Assembly: GCF_000963255.1 (NCBI RefSeq) | Contig: NZ_JYOV01000014.1 | Location: 1 to 64,000, forward strand | Direction: 5' to 3' | DNA length: 64,000 bases | Source of the DNA: Streptococcus infantis | Lineage (GTDB): Bacteria; Bacillota; Bacilli; Lactobacillales; Streptococcaceae | Shown: in pieces, positions 33,533 through 43,522 of the stretch | How positions within the stretch are numbered: position 1 is the first letter of the stretch | Layout of the letters: every line of letters begins with the position of its first letter | Translations under genes and position numbers: made by a program | The notes under the pieces: generated by a model | Database searches by the model: none | The model's input: the letters and a program-made list of their open reading frames with translations, nothing else | What the model was told of the DNA's origin: nothing

Positions 33533-35293
33533 TTACTCCATTCTTCTTTTTTGGGCAATTAAGCGTTCTAGCTCTTCTAATGCGGTGTCTGTATCACCGA
33601 CATGGCTAGCTTCCTGAACTTTCTTTTTAATTTGCAGATTTTCCTGATTCAAGAGAGCTCTTTTTCGAGACTCTTCCACTTCAGCTAACTCGTGAGGGGA
33701 CATCTCAGGTGGCAAATCTAAGGCTAGGACTTGATACCAAGCACTCTCCACTTCTCTAGTCTGATGAGCCAAATCCTCAGACGAGATACTTCCATTATCA
33801 ATCAAGAGTCCATACAAGGTCTGAAACTCTGGAGTTTCAAAGATAAAGTCATCTCTTAAGCGGTAGTCATTGAGCACCAAGGGATGTTCCATCATTCGGT
33901 AGAGAATATGGGCCTCCGCTCTCATCACTGCTGTCAGTTGCTTGGTGACAGACATAGTGATAGGACTAGGACTATAGGTCTCCTTGACCTTCTCCTTTCT
34001 CTGTCTAACACGACTTTCATTGACAATATGTTCGACTTGCTGATAGTCAAAAGATGGCAAGTGATCCGTCAAAATGTGAATGTAGGAATTCTGAGCTGTG
34101 ATAGAGGGTTCCTTGGCGATTAAGGGAGCAATTTTCTCTATGAATTCAATTTGAGCTTGTAGATTTTCACTGTTTTCCGGTCTGAAATGATGGATGTAAA
34201 ACTCAACAGGACTAATGCGTGTATTGGTTAAGAGATAAGCCAAGTCTTGAGGAGAGTTTTTCTGCAAATATTCATCCGGATCCATCGCGTCAGGAATCTG
34301 GACTACTTGGACAGGTATATCTTTAAGCTCGTCCAAGGCTTTAGCCGTCGCAGCTTGCCCAGCCTTATCTCCGTCATAGGTGACGATCACTTTTTTGGTA
34401 AAGCGTTTCAGATGCTCCACATGTTCACTCGTCAGTGCGGTACCCATAGAAGCGACTGCATTTTCAATACCAGCACGATAAGCCGCAATGACATCCATAA
34501 ATCCTTCCATTAGATAGATTTCAGGTGCCTTACCCGATCCTTTTTTTACCCTCTCCAAATGATATAATTCGTAACTTTTGTTAAAAATTGCCGTCGCTCG
34601 ACTATTTTTATACTTTCCAGTTTGAGAATCAGTCTCTTGCCATACACGACCAGAAAAGGCAATCACCTTTCCTTGATCATTTGAAAGAGGAAACATAATG
34701 CGATTATGAAAGGTATCAAAGAATTGGTTACTCTCAGATAGATAAAACAAACCCGAATCCAGCAAGTCCTTCTCACTATAATCATCTGCTAAACGCTGAT
34801 ATAGATAAGAGCGTTCTGCTGGAGCTAAACCAATCATAAAATGCTTGAGAACATCATCTGTTAAGCCACGTTTATAGAGATAGTTTCTCGCCTCTTCACC
34901 CATCTTAGTCGTCATGAGAATAGCATGATAAAAACGAGCGGCTTTCTCATGCATATCGTAGAGATTTTGATGGGGCGACCTAGGCTGTACAGAACCTTGA
35001 ACAGGCGCTGCCATCTGAATCCCAAGTCTCTCAGCTAATATCCCCACTGCATCCGCAAAGGTTACCTGCTGATACTCCTCAATAAACTTAAAAACATCTC
35101 CAGAACGACCACATCCAAAGCAGTGGTAAAACTGCTTATCTTCGACCACGTTAAAGGAAGGGGTCTTTTCACCATGAAAAGGACAGAGCCCTAAAAAGTT
35201 CCGTCCAGATTTTTGTAAAGAAATCACTTCTCCTATGATTTCGACAATATTGGTATTGTTTTTGATCTCTTCGATGAGTCTCTTGTCAACCAT
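33533..35293 (-). CDS. dnaG: DNA primase DnaG
   Basis: The protein of about 586 residues makes RNA primers for replication. The N-terminal zinc finger has [11 protein letters not shown] and [11 protein letters not shown] (about residues 40-64). The TOPRIM catalytic core has [10 protein letters not shown] and [13 protein letters not shown] helicase-binding C-terminal domain follows. The start is moved from 35308 to 35293 because GGAGG lies 8 bp before the latter and overlaps the former. Confidence 0.97.
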   Translation of the reverse strand: MVDKRLIEEIKNNTNIVEIIGEVISLQKSGRNFLGLCPFHGEKTPSFNVVEDKQFYHCFGCGRSGDVFKFIEEYQQVTFADAVGILAERLGIQMAAPVQGSVQPRSPHQNLYDMHEKAARFYHAILMTTKMGEEARNYLYKRGLTDDVLKHFMIGLAPAERSYLYQRLADDYSEKDLLDSGLFYLSESNQFFDTFHNRIMFPLSNDQGKVIAFSGRVWQETDSQTGKYKNSRATAIFNKSYELYHLERVKKGSGKAPEIYLMEGFMDVIAAYRAGIENAVASMGTALTSEHVEHLKRFTKKVIVTYDGDKAGQAATAKALDELKDIPVQVVQIPDAMDPDEYLQKNSPQDLAYLLTNTRISPVEFYIHHFRPENSENLQAQIEFIEKIAPLIAKEPSITAQNSYIHILTDHLPSFDYQQVEHIVNESRVRQRKEKVKETYSPSPITMSVTKQLTAVMRAEAHILYRMMEHPLVLNDYRLRDDFIFETPEFQTLYGLLIDNGSISSEDLAHQTREVESAWYQVLALDLPPEMSPHELAEVEESRKRALLNQENLQIKKKVQEASHVGDTDTALEELERLIAQKRRME

Positions 35294-35330
35294 AGACAAT
35301 ACCTCCATTTTATCACAGTTTACTCTAACT

Positions 35331-35359
35331 AGTATAGCTTATTTCTGAAAAAAAGTAAA
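35331..35359 (-). promoter_or_regulatory. Promoter of dnaG-rpoD
   Basis: On the minus strand TTTACT (35354-35359), a 17-bp spacer and TATACT (35331-35336). A second possible -10 (TGATAAAAT) lies closer to the gene. Confidence 0.6.
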
Positions 35360-35473
35360 CCATTTCATACACTTTACATGAGACTATTTCATAAGTTTCC
35401 AGCTATCATGAAAAACTTAATCTTCTGAGCAAATCATTCTAATATTTGAAAGAAAAACAAAAGAAATAAAATC

Positions 35474-35905
35474 CTATTTCACTTGATCTTCGAGATTATT
35501 TTTCAATATTCTGCTAATATACTGACCATCTTTTCTACTGATACAAGCTGTTGCATAAGTCAATGGTGCTTTGTATACCACTCCTCTATAGGATGGATCA
35601 GTCAATACAGGCATAGAATAATAGGCGTTCTTTTTATTTTTAAGGTCAATAAACCATTTTCCTCCTAGGTGTTTGCGAAAGGTTTCACCGATATAAACGG
35701 TCAAATAATCCAACATCTTGCGGTCTGCTATCAAAGCATGGTGGTCTTCGTAGTGAGCCAAGATCCAAGCCTCCAAATCATCCAAAGACTGCATGCTATA
35801 GTCTAAATTTAGCCCTTCTTTCTCCGCAAACTCCCTTGTAAAATAATCCATCTTAAATCCAATCTGAAAAATCCATTCCTGAAAATCTTCTTGTGTGTAT
35901 GCCAT
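35474..35905 (-). CDS. Protein of unknown function
   Basis: The 143-residue soluble protein starts MAYTQEDFQEWIFQIGFKMD. It has a helical first half with an ILAHYEDHHALIADRKML stretch. The second half is likely beta: TVYIGETFRKHLGGKWF, then YYSMPVLTDPSY. I do not recognise the family for certain. The GETFRKHLGGKW region resembles small cytosolic proteins linked to toxin-immunity loci, but no toxin is adjacent. AAGGAG precedes the ATG. It stands alone between dnaG and the ABC importer. Confidence 0.7.
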   Translation of the reverse strand: MAYTQEDFQEWIFQIGFKMDYFTREFAEKEGLNLDYSMQSLDDLEAWILAHYEDHHALIADRKMLDYLTVYIGETFRKHLGGKWFIDLKNKKNAYYSMPVLTDPSYRGVVYKAPLTYATACISRKDGQYISRILKNNLEDQVK

Positions 35906-36010
35906 GTTTTTATCTCCTTACTATTATCAAAGTTTAAGATTCTTAGATTGATTCTATTATAAAGGAAAACAGACGAAAATAGAAATATAAATAATATTTA
36001 AAAACAACTA

Positions 36011-36046
36011 AAAAACTTAGAAGCAAAAGCCTACTTCTAAGTTTTT
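36011..36046. terminator. Terminator of the tryptophan-type ABC importer operon
   Basis: A 13-bp perfect stem AAAAACTTAGAAG/CTTCTAAGTTTTT (36011-36023/36034-36046) has a 10-nt loop and ends in A5/T5-6, so it can work on both strands. It lies 23 bp after the ATPase gene stop. Confidence 0.88.
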
Positions 36047-36068
36047 TATCTCAATTATTTAAAATCAT

Positions 36069-36827
36069 CTACTCAAAAAGTTGATAGTAATCGGAAATTT
36101 TCATCTTGGCTTTTTCATCCTTATTCAAATCTTGGATGATTCGCCCTTCTTTCATGACAATGAGGCGATTTCCATACTTGAGAGCATCTTCCATATGGTG
36201 GGTAATCATCAGAGCAGTCAGATGGTCCTTGCTGACAAAGTCATCAGTTAACTCCATTAAGGCGACACTTGTTTTAGGGTCAAGAGCAGCTGTGTGTTCA
36301 TCCAGTAAAAGGAGCTCTGGACGTTTCAAGGTTGCCATCAAGAGGCTCAAGGCCTGTCTTTGTCCACCTGACAAGAATTCAATCGGTGTATCCAAGTGTT
36401 TCTCGAGCCCATTGCCAACCTTCTCAATGGTTGCTTGAAATTCTTTCTTGTAAGCTGAGAGTCTTCTTGGAAAAAGACCACGTTTTTCTCCACGGAACTT
36501 AGCAATCAAAAGATTTTCTGCAACTGTCATACGAGGGGCAGTTCCCATCTTAGGATCTTGGAAAACACGAGAGAGATACTTAGCACGTTTTTCAGGGCTG
36601 AAATGAGTCACATCCTCGCCCATGATGCGAATGCTACCACTGGTTAAAGGTAAAGTTCCCGCAATGCTATTAAAGAGGGTTGATTTCCCTGCACCATTTC
36701 CACCCAAAATTGTGATAAAGTCGTGTTCATAAATATCAAGCGAAACATCATTTAGGATAATCTTTTCTTCGTCAAAGCCATTTGTCACAATTTTTGTGGC
36801 ATTTCTTAATTCTACAATTGCTGTCAT
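36069..36827 (-). CDS. ABC importer ATP-binding protein (tryptophan-type)
   Basis: The 252-residue ATPase has Walker A GGNGAGKST (about 43-51), signature LSGGQRQALS, Walker B LLLLDEHTAALDP and the H-loop ITHHMEDAL. It powers the importer encoded by the two genes upstream and overlaps the permease gene by 4 bp (ATGA type). The T-box in the operon leader points to tryptophan or a precursor as the cargo. Confidence 0.88.
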   Translation of the reverse strand: MTAIVELRNATKIVTNGFDEEKIILNDVSLDIYEHDFITILGGNGAGKSTLFNSIAGTLPLTSGSIRIMGEDVTHFSPEKRAKYLSRVFQDPKMGTAPRMTVAENLLIAKFRGEKRGLFPRRLSAYKKEFQATIEKVGNGLEKHLDTPIEFLSGGQRQALSLLMATLKRPELLLLDEHTAALDPKTSVALMELTDDFVSKDHLTALMITHHMEDALKYGNRLIVMKEGRIIQDLNKDEKAKMKISDYYQLFE

Positions 36828-37690
36828 TTGCTTAACTTGACTCCTTTCAAGTATTTATCCTTAAGAGTTGGAATGACTAGACAAGTTGCTAGGATAAGGG
36901 CACTGTATAGACGGAGGTAGCTAGTATTAAAGCCGAGAGCAATGACTCCCCATACCAAGAATTGATAGCTGATGGAACCAACTACAATAGTAACCAAGCG
37001 TTCTGCTAAGGTAAGACTCTTAAAGAGAACCTCACCGATAATCAAGCTGGCAAGACCAACAACGATAACACCGATACCACGAGAGACATCCGCATAACCT
37101 TCTTGTTGAGCGATAAGTGCGCCAGCAAGTGCGATTACACCATTTGACAAGACCAAGCCCATAAGCTCCATACGTCCTGTATTGATACCAAAACTACGAG
37201 CCATATCTGGATTATCCCCTGTAGCGATATAGGCCTGTCCAAGTTTGGTATCTAGGAAGAAAAGCATGAGAAGAATAACCAAAGTCACAAAAATTAAACC
37301 TGTCAGTAATTGATTAACCTCTGATGAAAATGGAAGAACATCTTGGATTTGCTTGGTATTTAAAAGCCCAAGGTTTGCTCGTCCCATAATCATGAGCATG
37401 ATAGAATGACAAGAAGTCATGACTAAAATTCCTGATAAAAGAGTTGGAATTTTCCCTTTGGTATATAATAACCCCGCTGCTAAACCAGCAAGACAACCTA
37501 CTCCTACAGCCGCTAAAGTCGCAAGAAAAGGATTAACTCCTTGCGTAATCAGAGTCACTGCTACAGCTCCTCCCAAGGGGAAAGAGCCCTCAGTTGTCAT
37601 ATCTGGAAAGTTCAGGATACGAAAGGTCATAAAGATTCCTAAACCTAGGATAGCCCAGACCAATCCCTGTGAAATAATAGATATTAGCAT
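36824..37690 (-). CDS. ABC importer permease (tryptophan-type)
   Basis: The 288-residue membrane protein has about eight to nine helices (LVWAILGLGIFMTFRIL at the start, IGVIVVGLASLIIGEVLF in the middle). It belongs to the branched-chain/ribose-type permease superfamily, in the subgroup that works with a TrpX/ABC_sub_bind-type binding protein. It lies 61 bp after the binding-protein gene and overlaps the ATPase gene. Confidence 0.87.
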   Translation of the reverse strand: MLISIISQGLVWAILGLGIFMTFRILNFPDMTTEGSFPLGGAVAVTLITQGVNPFLATLAAVGVGCLAGLAAGLLYTKGKIPTLLSGILVMTSCHSIMLMIMGRANLGLLNTKQIQDVLPFSSEVNQLLTGLIFVTLVILLMLFFLDTKLGQAYIATGDNPDMARSFGINTGRMELMGLVLSNGVIALAGALIAQQEGYADVSRGIGVIVVGLASLIIGEVLFKSLTLAERLVTIVVGSISYQFLVWGVIALGFNTSYLRLYSALILATCLVIPTLKDKYLKGVKLSK

Positions 37691-37751
37691 GTTTGATTCA
37701 TTTCCTTTATTTTAAAAATTGGAGGAGATGTCTCCAACTCCTCCTTCATTC

Positions 37752-38753
37752 TTATTCGATTACTTGACCTGCTTCTTTGAGAACTGATTCAGGAATAGTG
37801 ATTCCAAGTTCTTGAGCAACTTTTTTGTTGATCACTGATTTACCAGTTGAGAAGACATTAACTGGTGTATCTGCAGGTTTTTCACCCTTCAAGACTTTAG
37901 CAATCATTTTACCAGTAGCAACACCAAGATCGTGTTGGTCCACAACGACTGATGCCAAACCTCCAGCTTCTACCATGGCAGTCGCACTTGGGTAGATTGG
38001 TTTTTTAGCTGTTTGGTTACTTGATACTACAGTTGAGAATGCAGATGCGATTGTGTTATCGATTGGAACCCAGATTGCATCTACTTTGCCAGTCATAACA
38101 TTAACTGTTGAAGCAATTTCGTTAGTTGATGGAACTGCGAATGTTTCTACTTTCAAACCAGCTTTTTCAGCGTAGGCTTTGAATTCTTCTACTTGTGATT
38201 TAGAGTTATCTTCACTACTTGAGTAAAGAGCCCCAACCGTCTTGACATCAGGTGTCAAAGTTTTGATCAATTCAACCTGTTGTTCAGCAGGGTTGTGGTC
38301 AGATACCCCTGTGATGTTCCCACCTGGTTTTTCCAAGTTTTGTACAAGGTTAGCACCAATTGGGTCTGTGATAGCTGCCATGATAACAGGAAGGTCTTTT
38401 GTTGCACTTGCAAGACCTTGAGCTGCTGGTGTTGCAATACCAACAACTACATCATTTCCGTTTGCCACCAATTGTTTACTCATTGTCGCAACCTTACTTT
38501 GGTCACCTTCTGAGTTCATAAAGTCGATTTTAACTTGGTCACCTTTATAGCCTTCTTCAGCAAGTCCATCTTGGATACCTCGGTAGATCAAGTCAAGCGA
38601 TGGGTGGCTTACAAACTGAAGAACACCAACTTTAGCTGTTTTATTAGCTGTCTCAGTTTTAGTTTCTTGTTTCGTTAAGCTAGAATATACCAAGCTTCCT
38701 CCAACTACAAGTGCTAATGCTACGATAATACCGAGTAGACGTTTGTTTTTCAT
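37752..38753 (-). CDS. Substrate-binding protein of tryptophan-type ABC importer
   Basis: The 333-residue protein has an N-terminal membrane anchor (RLLGIIVALALVVGGSLVYS). Two Rossmann-like lobes of the ABC_sub_bind family follow (VGVLQFVSHPSLDLIYRGI, GIATPAAQGLASATKDLPV, WVPIDNTIASAF). There is no cysteine, so unlike most Gram-positive binding proteins it cannot be a lipoprotein; it must be held by the uncleaved helix or released. Tryptophan as substrate is inferred from the TGG T-box upstream. AGGAGAA precedes the ATG. Confidence 0.87.
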   Translation of the reverse strand: MKNKRLLGIIVALALVVGGSLVYSSLTKQETKTETANKTAKVGVLQFVSHPSLDLIYRGIQDGLAEEGYKGDQVKIDFMNSEGDQSKVATMSKQLVANGNDVVVGIATPAAQGLASATKDLPVIMAAITDPIGANLVQNLEKPGGNITGVSDHNPAEQQVELIKTLTPDVKTVGALYSSSEDNSKSQVEEFKAYAEKAGLKVETFAVPSTNEIASTVNVMTGKVDAIWVPIDNTIASAFSTVVSSNQTAKKPIYPSATAMVEAGGLASVVVDQHDLGVATGKMIAKVLKGEKPADTPVNVFSTGKSVINKKVAQELGITIPESVLKEAGQVIE

Positions 38754-38851
38754 AATTTTCTCCTAATTTCTTCTTAACTTATTATTTTTTTATTCAATCA
38801 CTTATTCAAGCGACGCCATCGTTTGATTTCCATAATTTTTTCCTCCCCATA

Positions 38852-39088
38852 GAAAAAGTCCTCACACAAAAAACTTGTGTGAGGACGTCGATGCGCGGTG
38901 CCACCTCAATTATAGGAACTAGTCCTATCGCTCTTACTCGCTAAAACGAGTTGCACTGTAAGGTGTGCTCACCGAATTCTTATGATTTCAAATTCTTAAT
39001 AACATTCAGCCCAATTTTCATCACTTCCACCTATCTGTTTCCACCAACCACAGACTCTCTAAAAAATTTCAATGATTACTTTCTGAAT
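38852..39088 (-). ncRNA. T-box riboswitch, specifier TGG (tRNA-Trp)
   Basis: Read on the minus strand, stem I is closed by CATTCAG (39083-39089) with CTGAATG (39003-39009). Inside are the AGTA element, the conserved AGAGAG...GGTTGGTGGAAAC apical part, and a specifier strand GAAAATTGGG in which TGG is 39013-39011. Further on come the T-box GAGGTGGCACCGCG (38894-38907) and a 12-bp terminator hairpin (38858-38869/38875-38886) with a T5 run. Uncharged tRNA-Trp should stabilise the antiterminator and switch the importer on. Confidence 0.93.
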
Positions 39089-39094
39089 GCTTAA

Positions 39095-39122
39095 ATTATA
39101 TCATTTTACTAAAACTTGTCAA
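39095..39122 (-). promoter_or_regulatory. Promoter of the T-box operon
   Basis: On the minus strand perfect TTGACA (39117-39122), a 16-bp spacer and perfect TATAAT (39095-39100). Confidence 0.88.
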
Positions 39123-39188
39123 GGGTTTTCATAAAATATTTTAAAAATTAACAAAAATCCCCACGTTTTTTATAAAATCTAACTTGTA

Positions 39189-42014
39189 TCAGCCTGAATT
39201 ACGTAATCCTGTAGCAATTCCGTTGATAGTTGTATGGATTAATCTTTCTTCATCTGAAGATAGCTCACCACGACGTTGACGCTTAATCAATTCCAACTGA
39301 ATATAGTTAAGGATATTGAAATAAGGCATGCGGTAGTTGAGACTGTCTTTCAAATAAGTATTTTCTGCCAAGAGTTCCTCATAGCCTTCAATAGCCAAGA
39401 TAACGTCCTTAGTCAACTGCCATTCATCCAAGATAGTATAGTAGATTGCTTGTATTTCTTCACTTTCACAAAGTTTAGCGTACTCAAAGGCGATATTCAT
39501 ATTTGATTTAGATAATACCATGTCTACGTTAGATAGGAGTGACTGGAAGAATGGCCAATTTTGATACATATCACGAAGATATTCGATATTTTTTGGATCT
39601 TGATCGATGAATTCTTTGAAGCTTGAACCCACTCCATACCAACCTGGGAACATAACACGACTTTGTGACCATGAGAATACCCAAGGAATCGCACGTAAAC
39701 CACCAATTTCAGTGATTGTTTTACGAGCCGCTGGACGAGAACCAATATTGAAACTTGAGATCGCCTTGATCGGACTAGATTCAAAGAAATAATCATAGAA
39801 ATGTTCATTTCCAAATACGAGCTCACGGTAGATATCGTAACTACGTTCTACTACTTGGTCCATGATTGCTTCATAGCGATTTGACGTATTGGTATCACTC
39901 TTCTTCTTGGTAATCATACGGTTGATAGCTGCTGAAACCAACATTTCAAGGTTATAGTAAGCTGCATCCTTGTTACCGTATTTGTTGCCGATAACTTCCC
40001 CTTGCTCTGTCAAACGGATACGATCTTTGATGGACTTGAGTGGTTGAGAAGCAATGGCATCATAAGTAGGGCCACCACCACGGCCAACGGTACCACCACG
40101 ACCATGGAAGAAGGTTACTTTGACTCCAAATTCATCACCAATAGCAGTCAATTGTTGTTGGGCCTTATAGAGTGTCCAACAAGATGATAGATAACCGCCA
40201 TCCTTATTACTATCAGAGTAGCCAAGCATGATTTCTTGGTAATTGTTTTTAGAAGCAATCCATTTCTTAGCAAGTGGTAGAGAGAAATACTTTCTCATTG
40301 TTTCTTCAGAATGGTCCAAGTCTTCAATCGTCTCAAAGAGTGGAACAATCTGAACACGCGCTTTTTCAGCATCTACCAGACCAACTTCTTTAAGCATGAT
40401 AGCCAACTCAAGCATATCTGACACGCTTGTTGCATGTGAGATAATCGTTTGACGAATGACATCTTCTCCTAAACGATCTTTTAATTCACGTGCTGTTTGG
40501 AAAATAGCCAGTTCTTTTTCGAGAAGTTCAGACTTCTCAGCATGAGTTGCAGACAAGATTCGAGGATCTTCTAATAATTCATGCAAAAGCAAGTCACATT
40601 TTTCATCTTCTGATAAATCACTATAGTGGTCATTGATTCCAGAAGATGCCAACAATTCTGCTACACAGGCTTCGTGGACGCTTGAATCTTGACGCATGTC
40701 GATGGAAGCCAAGAAGAAACCAAAGACTTCTACAGCTTCTAAAAGTTCTGCAAATTCACCTGTGAGTAAGGCCTCTGCCTTGTTTTCAAGTAATGAGTCC
40801 TTAATAATGTATAGATCTTGCTTAAACTCTTCGACTGTTTCGTAAAATGGTGGACGATCTTCAGCCAGCTCTTGAATAGCTCCTGAAAGTCGATTGCTAA
40901 TATAGTCTGTAATCACTCCTTGTTGATGCCTTTGCGTACCGAGAAGACGTTCAACAGGATGACGTTCATCAGCTGACGAGCCAACAACAGACCATTCTTT
41001 TAAATTCAAGAGAGTTTGAATCAATTTGGACTGAATCAAATGAAAGGCACGACGATAGGGTTCTTTCTCACGAAAGACTGATGTATCTCCAGACTGAGCA
41101 GCCATTTCTTCAACAGCTTTGCTAGTTTTTGATAAATTCGTTGAAAGAGAGAAGGTACGATACAGACTAGAAATCTTACTGATATAATAGTTCAAAACCA
41201 CTTCACTTTGAATGGTAGCAGAACGCAGAAGTGTCTCAGCAGTTACAAATGGATTTCCATCACGGTCTCCACCGATCCACATTCCCATAGTAATAGGTTT
41301 GGCTTGTTTAAGATCAATTCCTTGCTCTTTTGCTAGACGTTTGTACTCTAACATCAAGTTAGGGACAGCCTGTAGGAAGGAACTATTGTAGTACTCCATC
41401 ACATTGGTGATTTCGTTGGTTACTTTTAGTTTCTTCTCACGAATCATATCTGTCTGCATGATAATCTCAATATAGCGACGAAGATCATTATGCCATTTTT
41501 CTTTGTTGATGAGTCCCATTCTCACGTCACGATATTTACGCAAAAGGGTATGGATATGAGTGGTCAAATCTAACATACTCTTACGTTGAACCTGAGTTGG
41601 GTGGGCCGTCAAAACTGGTACCACATTCAAGTGTTCAAGAATCTCAGCAGCGTTTTCTTTTTCAGCCACCATTTTGATCGTTGTTGACAATTTACCCAGA
41701 TAGTCTTGATCGACATTATTTAGATGGTTAATCTCATAAGCCAAGTCAACATCTTCTGAGATGTTAATTAAAAGAGGCAAAATAGAGAAGTATCTAGAAA
41801 TGTAGACCATCTCATCATTTGAAAGACCTGTTACTACTTTATCTAGCCCTTGATAGTCAAGTTTTGACGAAAGTTCCTTCAAGTGCATAATCTTATCAAA
41901 AGTTTCAGCAGGAAGCATATTTTTTGTGATATCTTCCAGCATATCTGTCAAGATTTGAACTTCTTCTTGTACGACCGTTTTGTTACTATAATTTTCTAAC
42001 TTTTGAAGAGACAT
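39189..42014 (-). CDS. ppc: Phosphoenolpyruvate carboxylase
   Basis: The 941-residue enzyme makes oxaloacetate from PEP and bicarbonate, supplying aspartate-family precursors. Catalytic His138 lies in VLTAHPTQ, Arg and Gly residues in GGDRDGNP, the loop [13 protein letters not shown] carries the second catalytic region, and [11 protein letters not shown] binds substrate. The C-terminus ends NSG instead of the NTG usual in the family, a conservative change. It is followed by no visible terminator; ftsW lies 24 bp upstream. Confidence 0.96.
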   Translation of the reverse strand: MSLQKLENYSNKTVVQEEVQILTDMLEDITKNMLPAETFDKIMHLKELSSKLDYQGLDKVVTGLSNDEMVYISRYFSILPLLINISEDVDLAYEINHLNNVDQDYLGKLSTTIKMVAEKENAAEILEHLNVVPVLTAHPTQVQRKSMLDLTTHIHTLLRKYRDVRMGLINKEKWHNDLRRYIEIIMQTDMIREKKLKVTNEITNVMEYYNSSFLQAVPNLMLEYKRLAKEQGIDLKQAKPITMGMWIGGDRDGNPFVTAETLLRSATIQSEVVLNYYISKISSLYRTFSLSTNLSKTSKAVEEMAAQSGDTSVFREKEPYRRAFHLIQSKLIQTLLNLKEWSVVGSSADERHPVERLLGTQRHQQGVITDYISNRLSGAIQELAEDRPPFYETVEEFKQDLYIIKDSLLENKAEALLTGEFAELLEAVEVFGFFLASIDMRQDSSVHEACVAELLASSGINDHYSDLSEDEKCDLLLHELLEDPRILSATHAEKSELLEKELAIFQTARELKDRLGEDVIRQTIISHATSVSDMLELAIMLKEVGLVDAEKARVQIVPLFETIEDLDHSEETMRKYFSLPLAKKWIASKNNYQEIMLGYSDSNKDGGYLSSCWTLYKAQQQLTAIGDEFGVKVTFFHGRGGTVGRGGGPTYDAIASQPLKSIKDRIRLTEQGEVIGNKYGNKDAAYYNLEMLVSAAINRMITKKKSDTNTSNRYEAIMDQVVERSYDIYRELVFGNEHFYDYFFESSPIKAISSFNIGSRPAARKTITEIGGLRAIPWVFSWSQSRVMFPGWYGVGSSFKEFIDQDPKNIEYLRDMYQNWPFFQSLLSNVDMVLSKSNMNIAFEYAKLCESEEIQAIYYTILDEWQLTKDVILAIEGYEELLAENTYLKDSLNYRMPYFNILNYIQLELIKRQRRGELSSDEERLIHTTINGIATGLRNSG

Positions 42015-42038
42015 TTTTTTCTCCTTGTTATCTATGTC

Positions 42039-43250
42039 TTAAAGCTGTGCTTCGTATTCACTAAAAAGTCGCGCACGCTTCTCACTGGCATCAATATTTA
42101 ATACAAATGCTATGGCTACCGAAAGAACCAAGAGGCTATTCCCCCCTTGCGAAAGGAAAGGGAAGGTTACCCCTGTTGAAGGAATCAAGCCTGAAATACC
42201 TCCAATGTTAACAAAAACCTGTATTAGAATCATACCACCAATACCGATTGCTACCATTGAGTTGAAAGGATCCCTTGCTCGAATACCTACCAAAATGATT
42301 CGTAGAATTAAGAAGAATAGGAGAGCGAGAATAAGACTTGCTCCTACAAATCCAAACTCTTCAATGACAATCGAAAAGACAAAGTCAGTATGGGCTTCTG
42401 GCAGATACCCTCGTTTTTCAATAGAATTTCCTAATCCCAGACCAAACCATCCTCCATTAACCATGGCATAGTAGGAATTGGCCAACTGGTGTCCAGCTCC
42501 AGCCAAGTCATTAAATGGGTTGAAAAAAGCACTGAACCGCTTGGCAACATAACCAAATACGGGAATTTTAGAGAATTTCTCAACACCGATTATCCGAATG
42601 GCTGTTAAGGAAATCATAGAGACACCAGCTAGTAAGCCCAGAATAGTTGTGAACCACCGATAAGCTATCCCACTAATGGTATACATGAGCAAGGATACCA
42701 AAATCAAGATGGTAGCATTCCCAAGGTCTGGGAAAATCGCCAAACTACCAATCATAACCAGTAGAACAAAACGCCAATCATTGAATGCTCGAGGAAGCCA
42801 CTGATTAAGGGTTAAAACTTGGAAGTCGTATATAGCTATTTCATCCTGTTGTTTTGAAAAACGCTGTGCTAGATACCAGACAATAATAATTTTCAAATAC
42901 TCTGCTGGTTGAATCGTGATGGGACCAACCTTAATCCAGCCATAGGCACCGTTGACAGGAATCCCAATTAAACGTGCTAGTGCTAGCAGTATCAGCTCAA
43001 CAAACATGACGATAAAGAGTAATCGCTCATTTCGTAGAAATCCTAATTTCAATTTATAAATCAAGGCAATTAAAAACAAACTGGCTATCCAGAAAATTCC
43101 TTGATTTCGAACCAGTTGTAAGGTGCTTTTTCCCTCTTGGATAAGAGTTGCACTCGTTGTCGAATAAACTACTATCAATCCTAAAACGGATAACAGTAAA
43201 TAAGGAATCAAAATGGAATAATTCAGCAGGTGCCTCTTACTTATTTTCAT
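42039..43250 (-). CDS. ftsW: Septal peptidoglycan polymerase FtsW
   Basis: The 403-residue SEDS protein has about ten membrane helices. It polymerises lipid II at the septum with its class B PBP partner. The family motifs are GAYGWIKVGPITIQPAEYLKI, the HTDFVFSIVIEEFGF segment in the last third, and GLIPSTGVTFPFLSQGG. An extended -10 (TGGTATAAT on the minus strand, 43313-43321) precedes it. Location upstream of ppc is the pneumococcal arrangement. Confidence 0.95.
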   Translation of the reverse strand: MKISKRHLLNYSILIPYLLLSVLGLIVVYSTTSATLIQEGKSTLQLVRNQGIFWIASLFLIALIYKLKLGFLRNERLLFIVMFVELILLALARLIGIPVNGAYGWIKVGPITIQPAEYLKIIIVWYLAQRFSKQQDEIAIYDFQVLTLNQWLPRAFNDWRFVLLVMIGSLAIFPDLGNATILILVSLLMYTISGIAYRWFTTILGLLAGVSMISLTAIRIIGVEKFSKIPVFGYVAKRFSAFFNPFNDLAGAGHQLANSYYAMVNGGWFGLGLGNSIEKRGYLPEAHTDFVFSIVIEEFGFVGASLILALLFFLILRIILVGIRARDPFNSMVAIGIGGMILIQVFVNIGGISGLIPSTGVTFPFLSQGGNSLLVLSVAIAFVLNIDASEKRARLFSEYEAQL

Positions 43251-43312
43251 ATGTCACCTATCTTTCGGAAAAATATTTTTATTTTCCCATATTATTTCTA
43301 GTTTTACATGCT

Positions 43313-43321
43313 ATTATACCA
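43313..43321 (-). promoter_or_regulatory. Extended -10 promoter of ftsW
   Basis: The minus strand reads TGGTATAAT about 63 bp before the ftsW ATG. No good -35 is visible. The rest of 43251-43483 holds nothing else I recognise. Confidence 0.6.
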
Positions 43322-43483
43322 TTTTTTAGCCTAGAAAAAAACTCTTACAGTATAAACATTCGAATTTTACTCAAAACAGACTCTGGACTAGAATGTCTTG
43401 AGTGATCCCCTTATCCGACATATCGATTGTTTTTAGTTACTAGGACTTATAAAACTATAATCTTGATATTTTATAAAGTTAAA

Positions 43484-43512
43484 AACTACCTTCCAGACAG
43501 AGGAAGGTAGTT
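43484..43512 (-). terminator. Terminator after prsA
   Basis: An 11-bp perfect stem AACTACCTTCC/GGAAGGTAGTT with a 7-nt loop, followed on the minus strand by TTTAAC after the stem's own T-run. Confidence 0.8.
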
Positions 43513-43522
43513 CATTACTATC

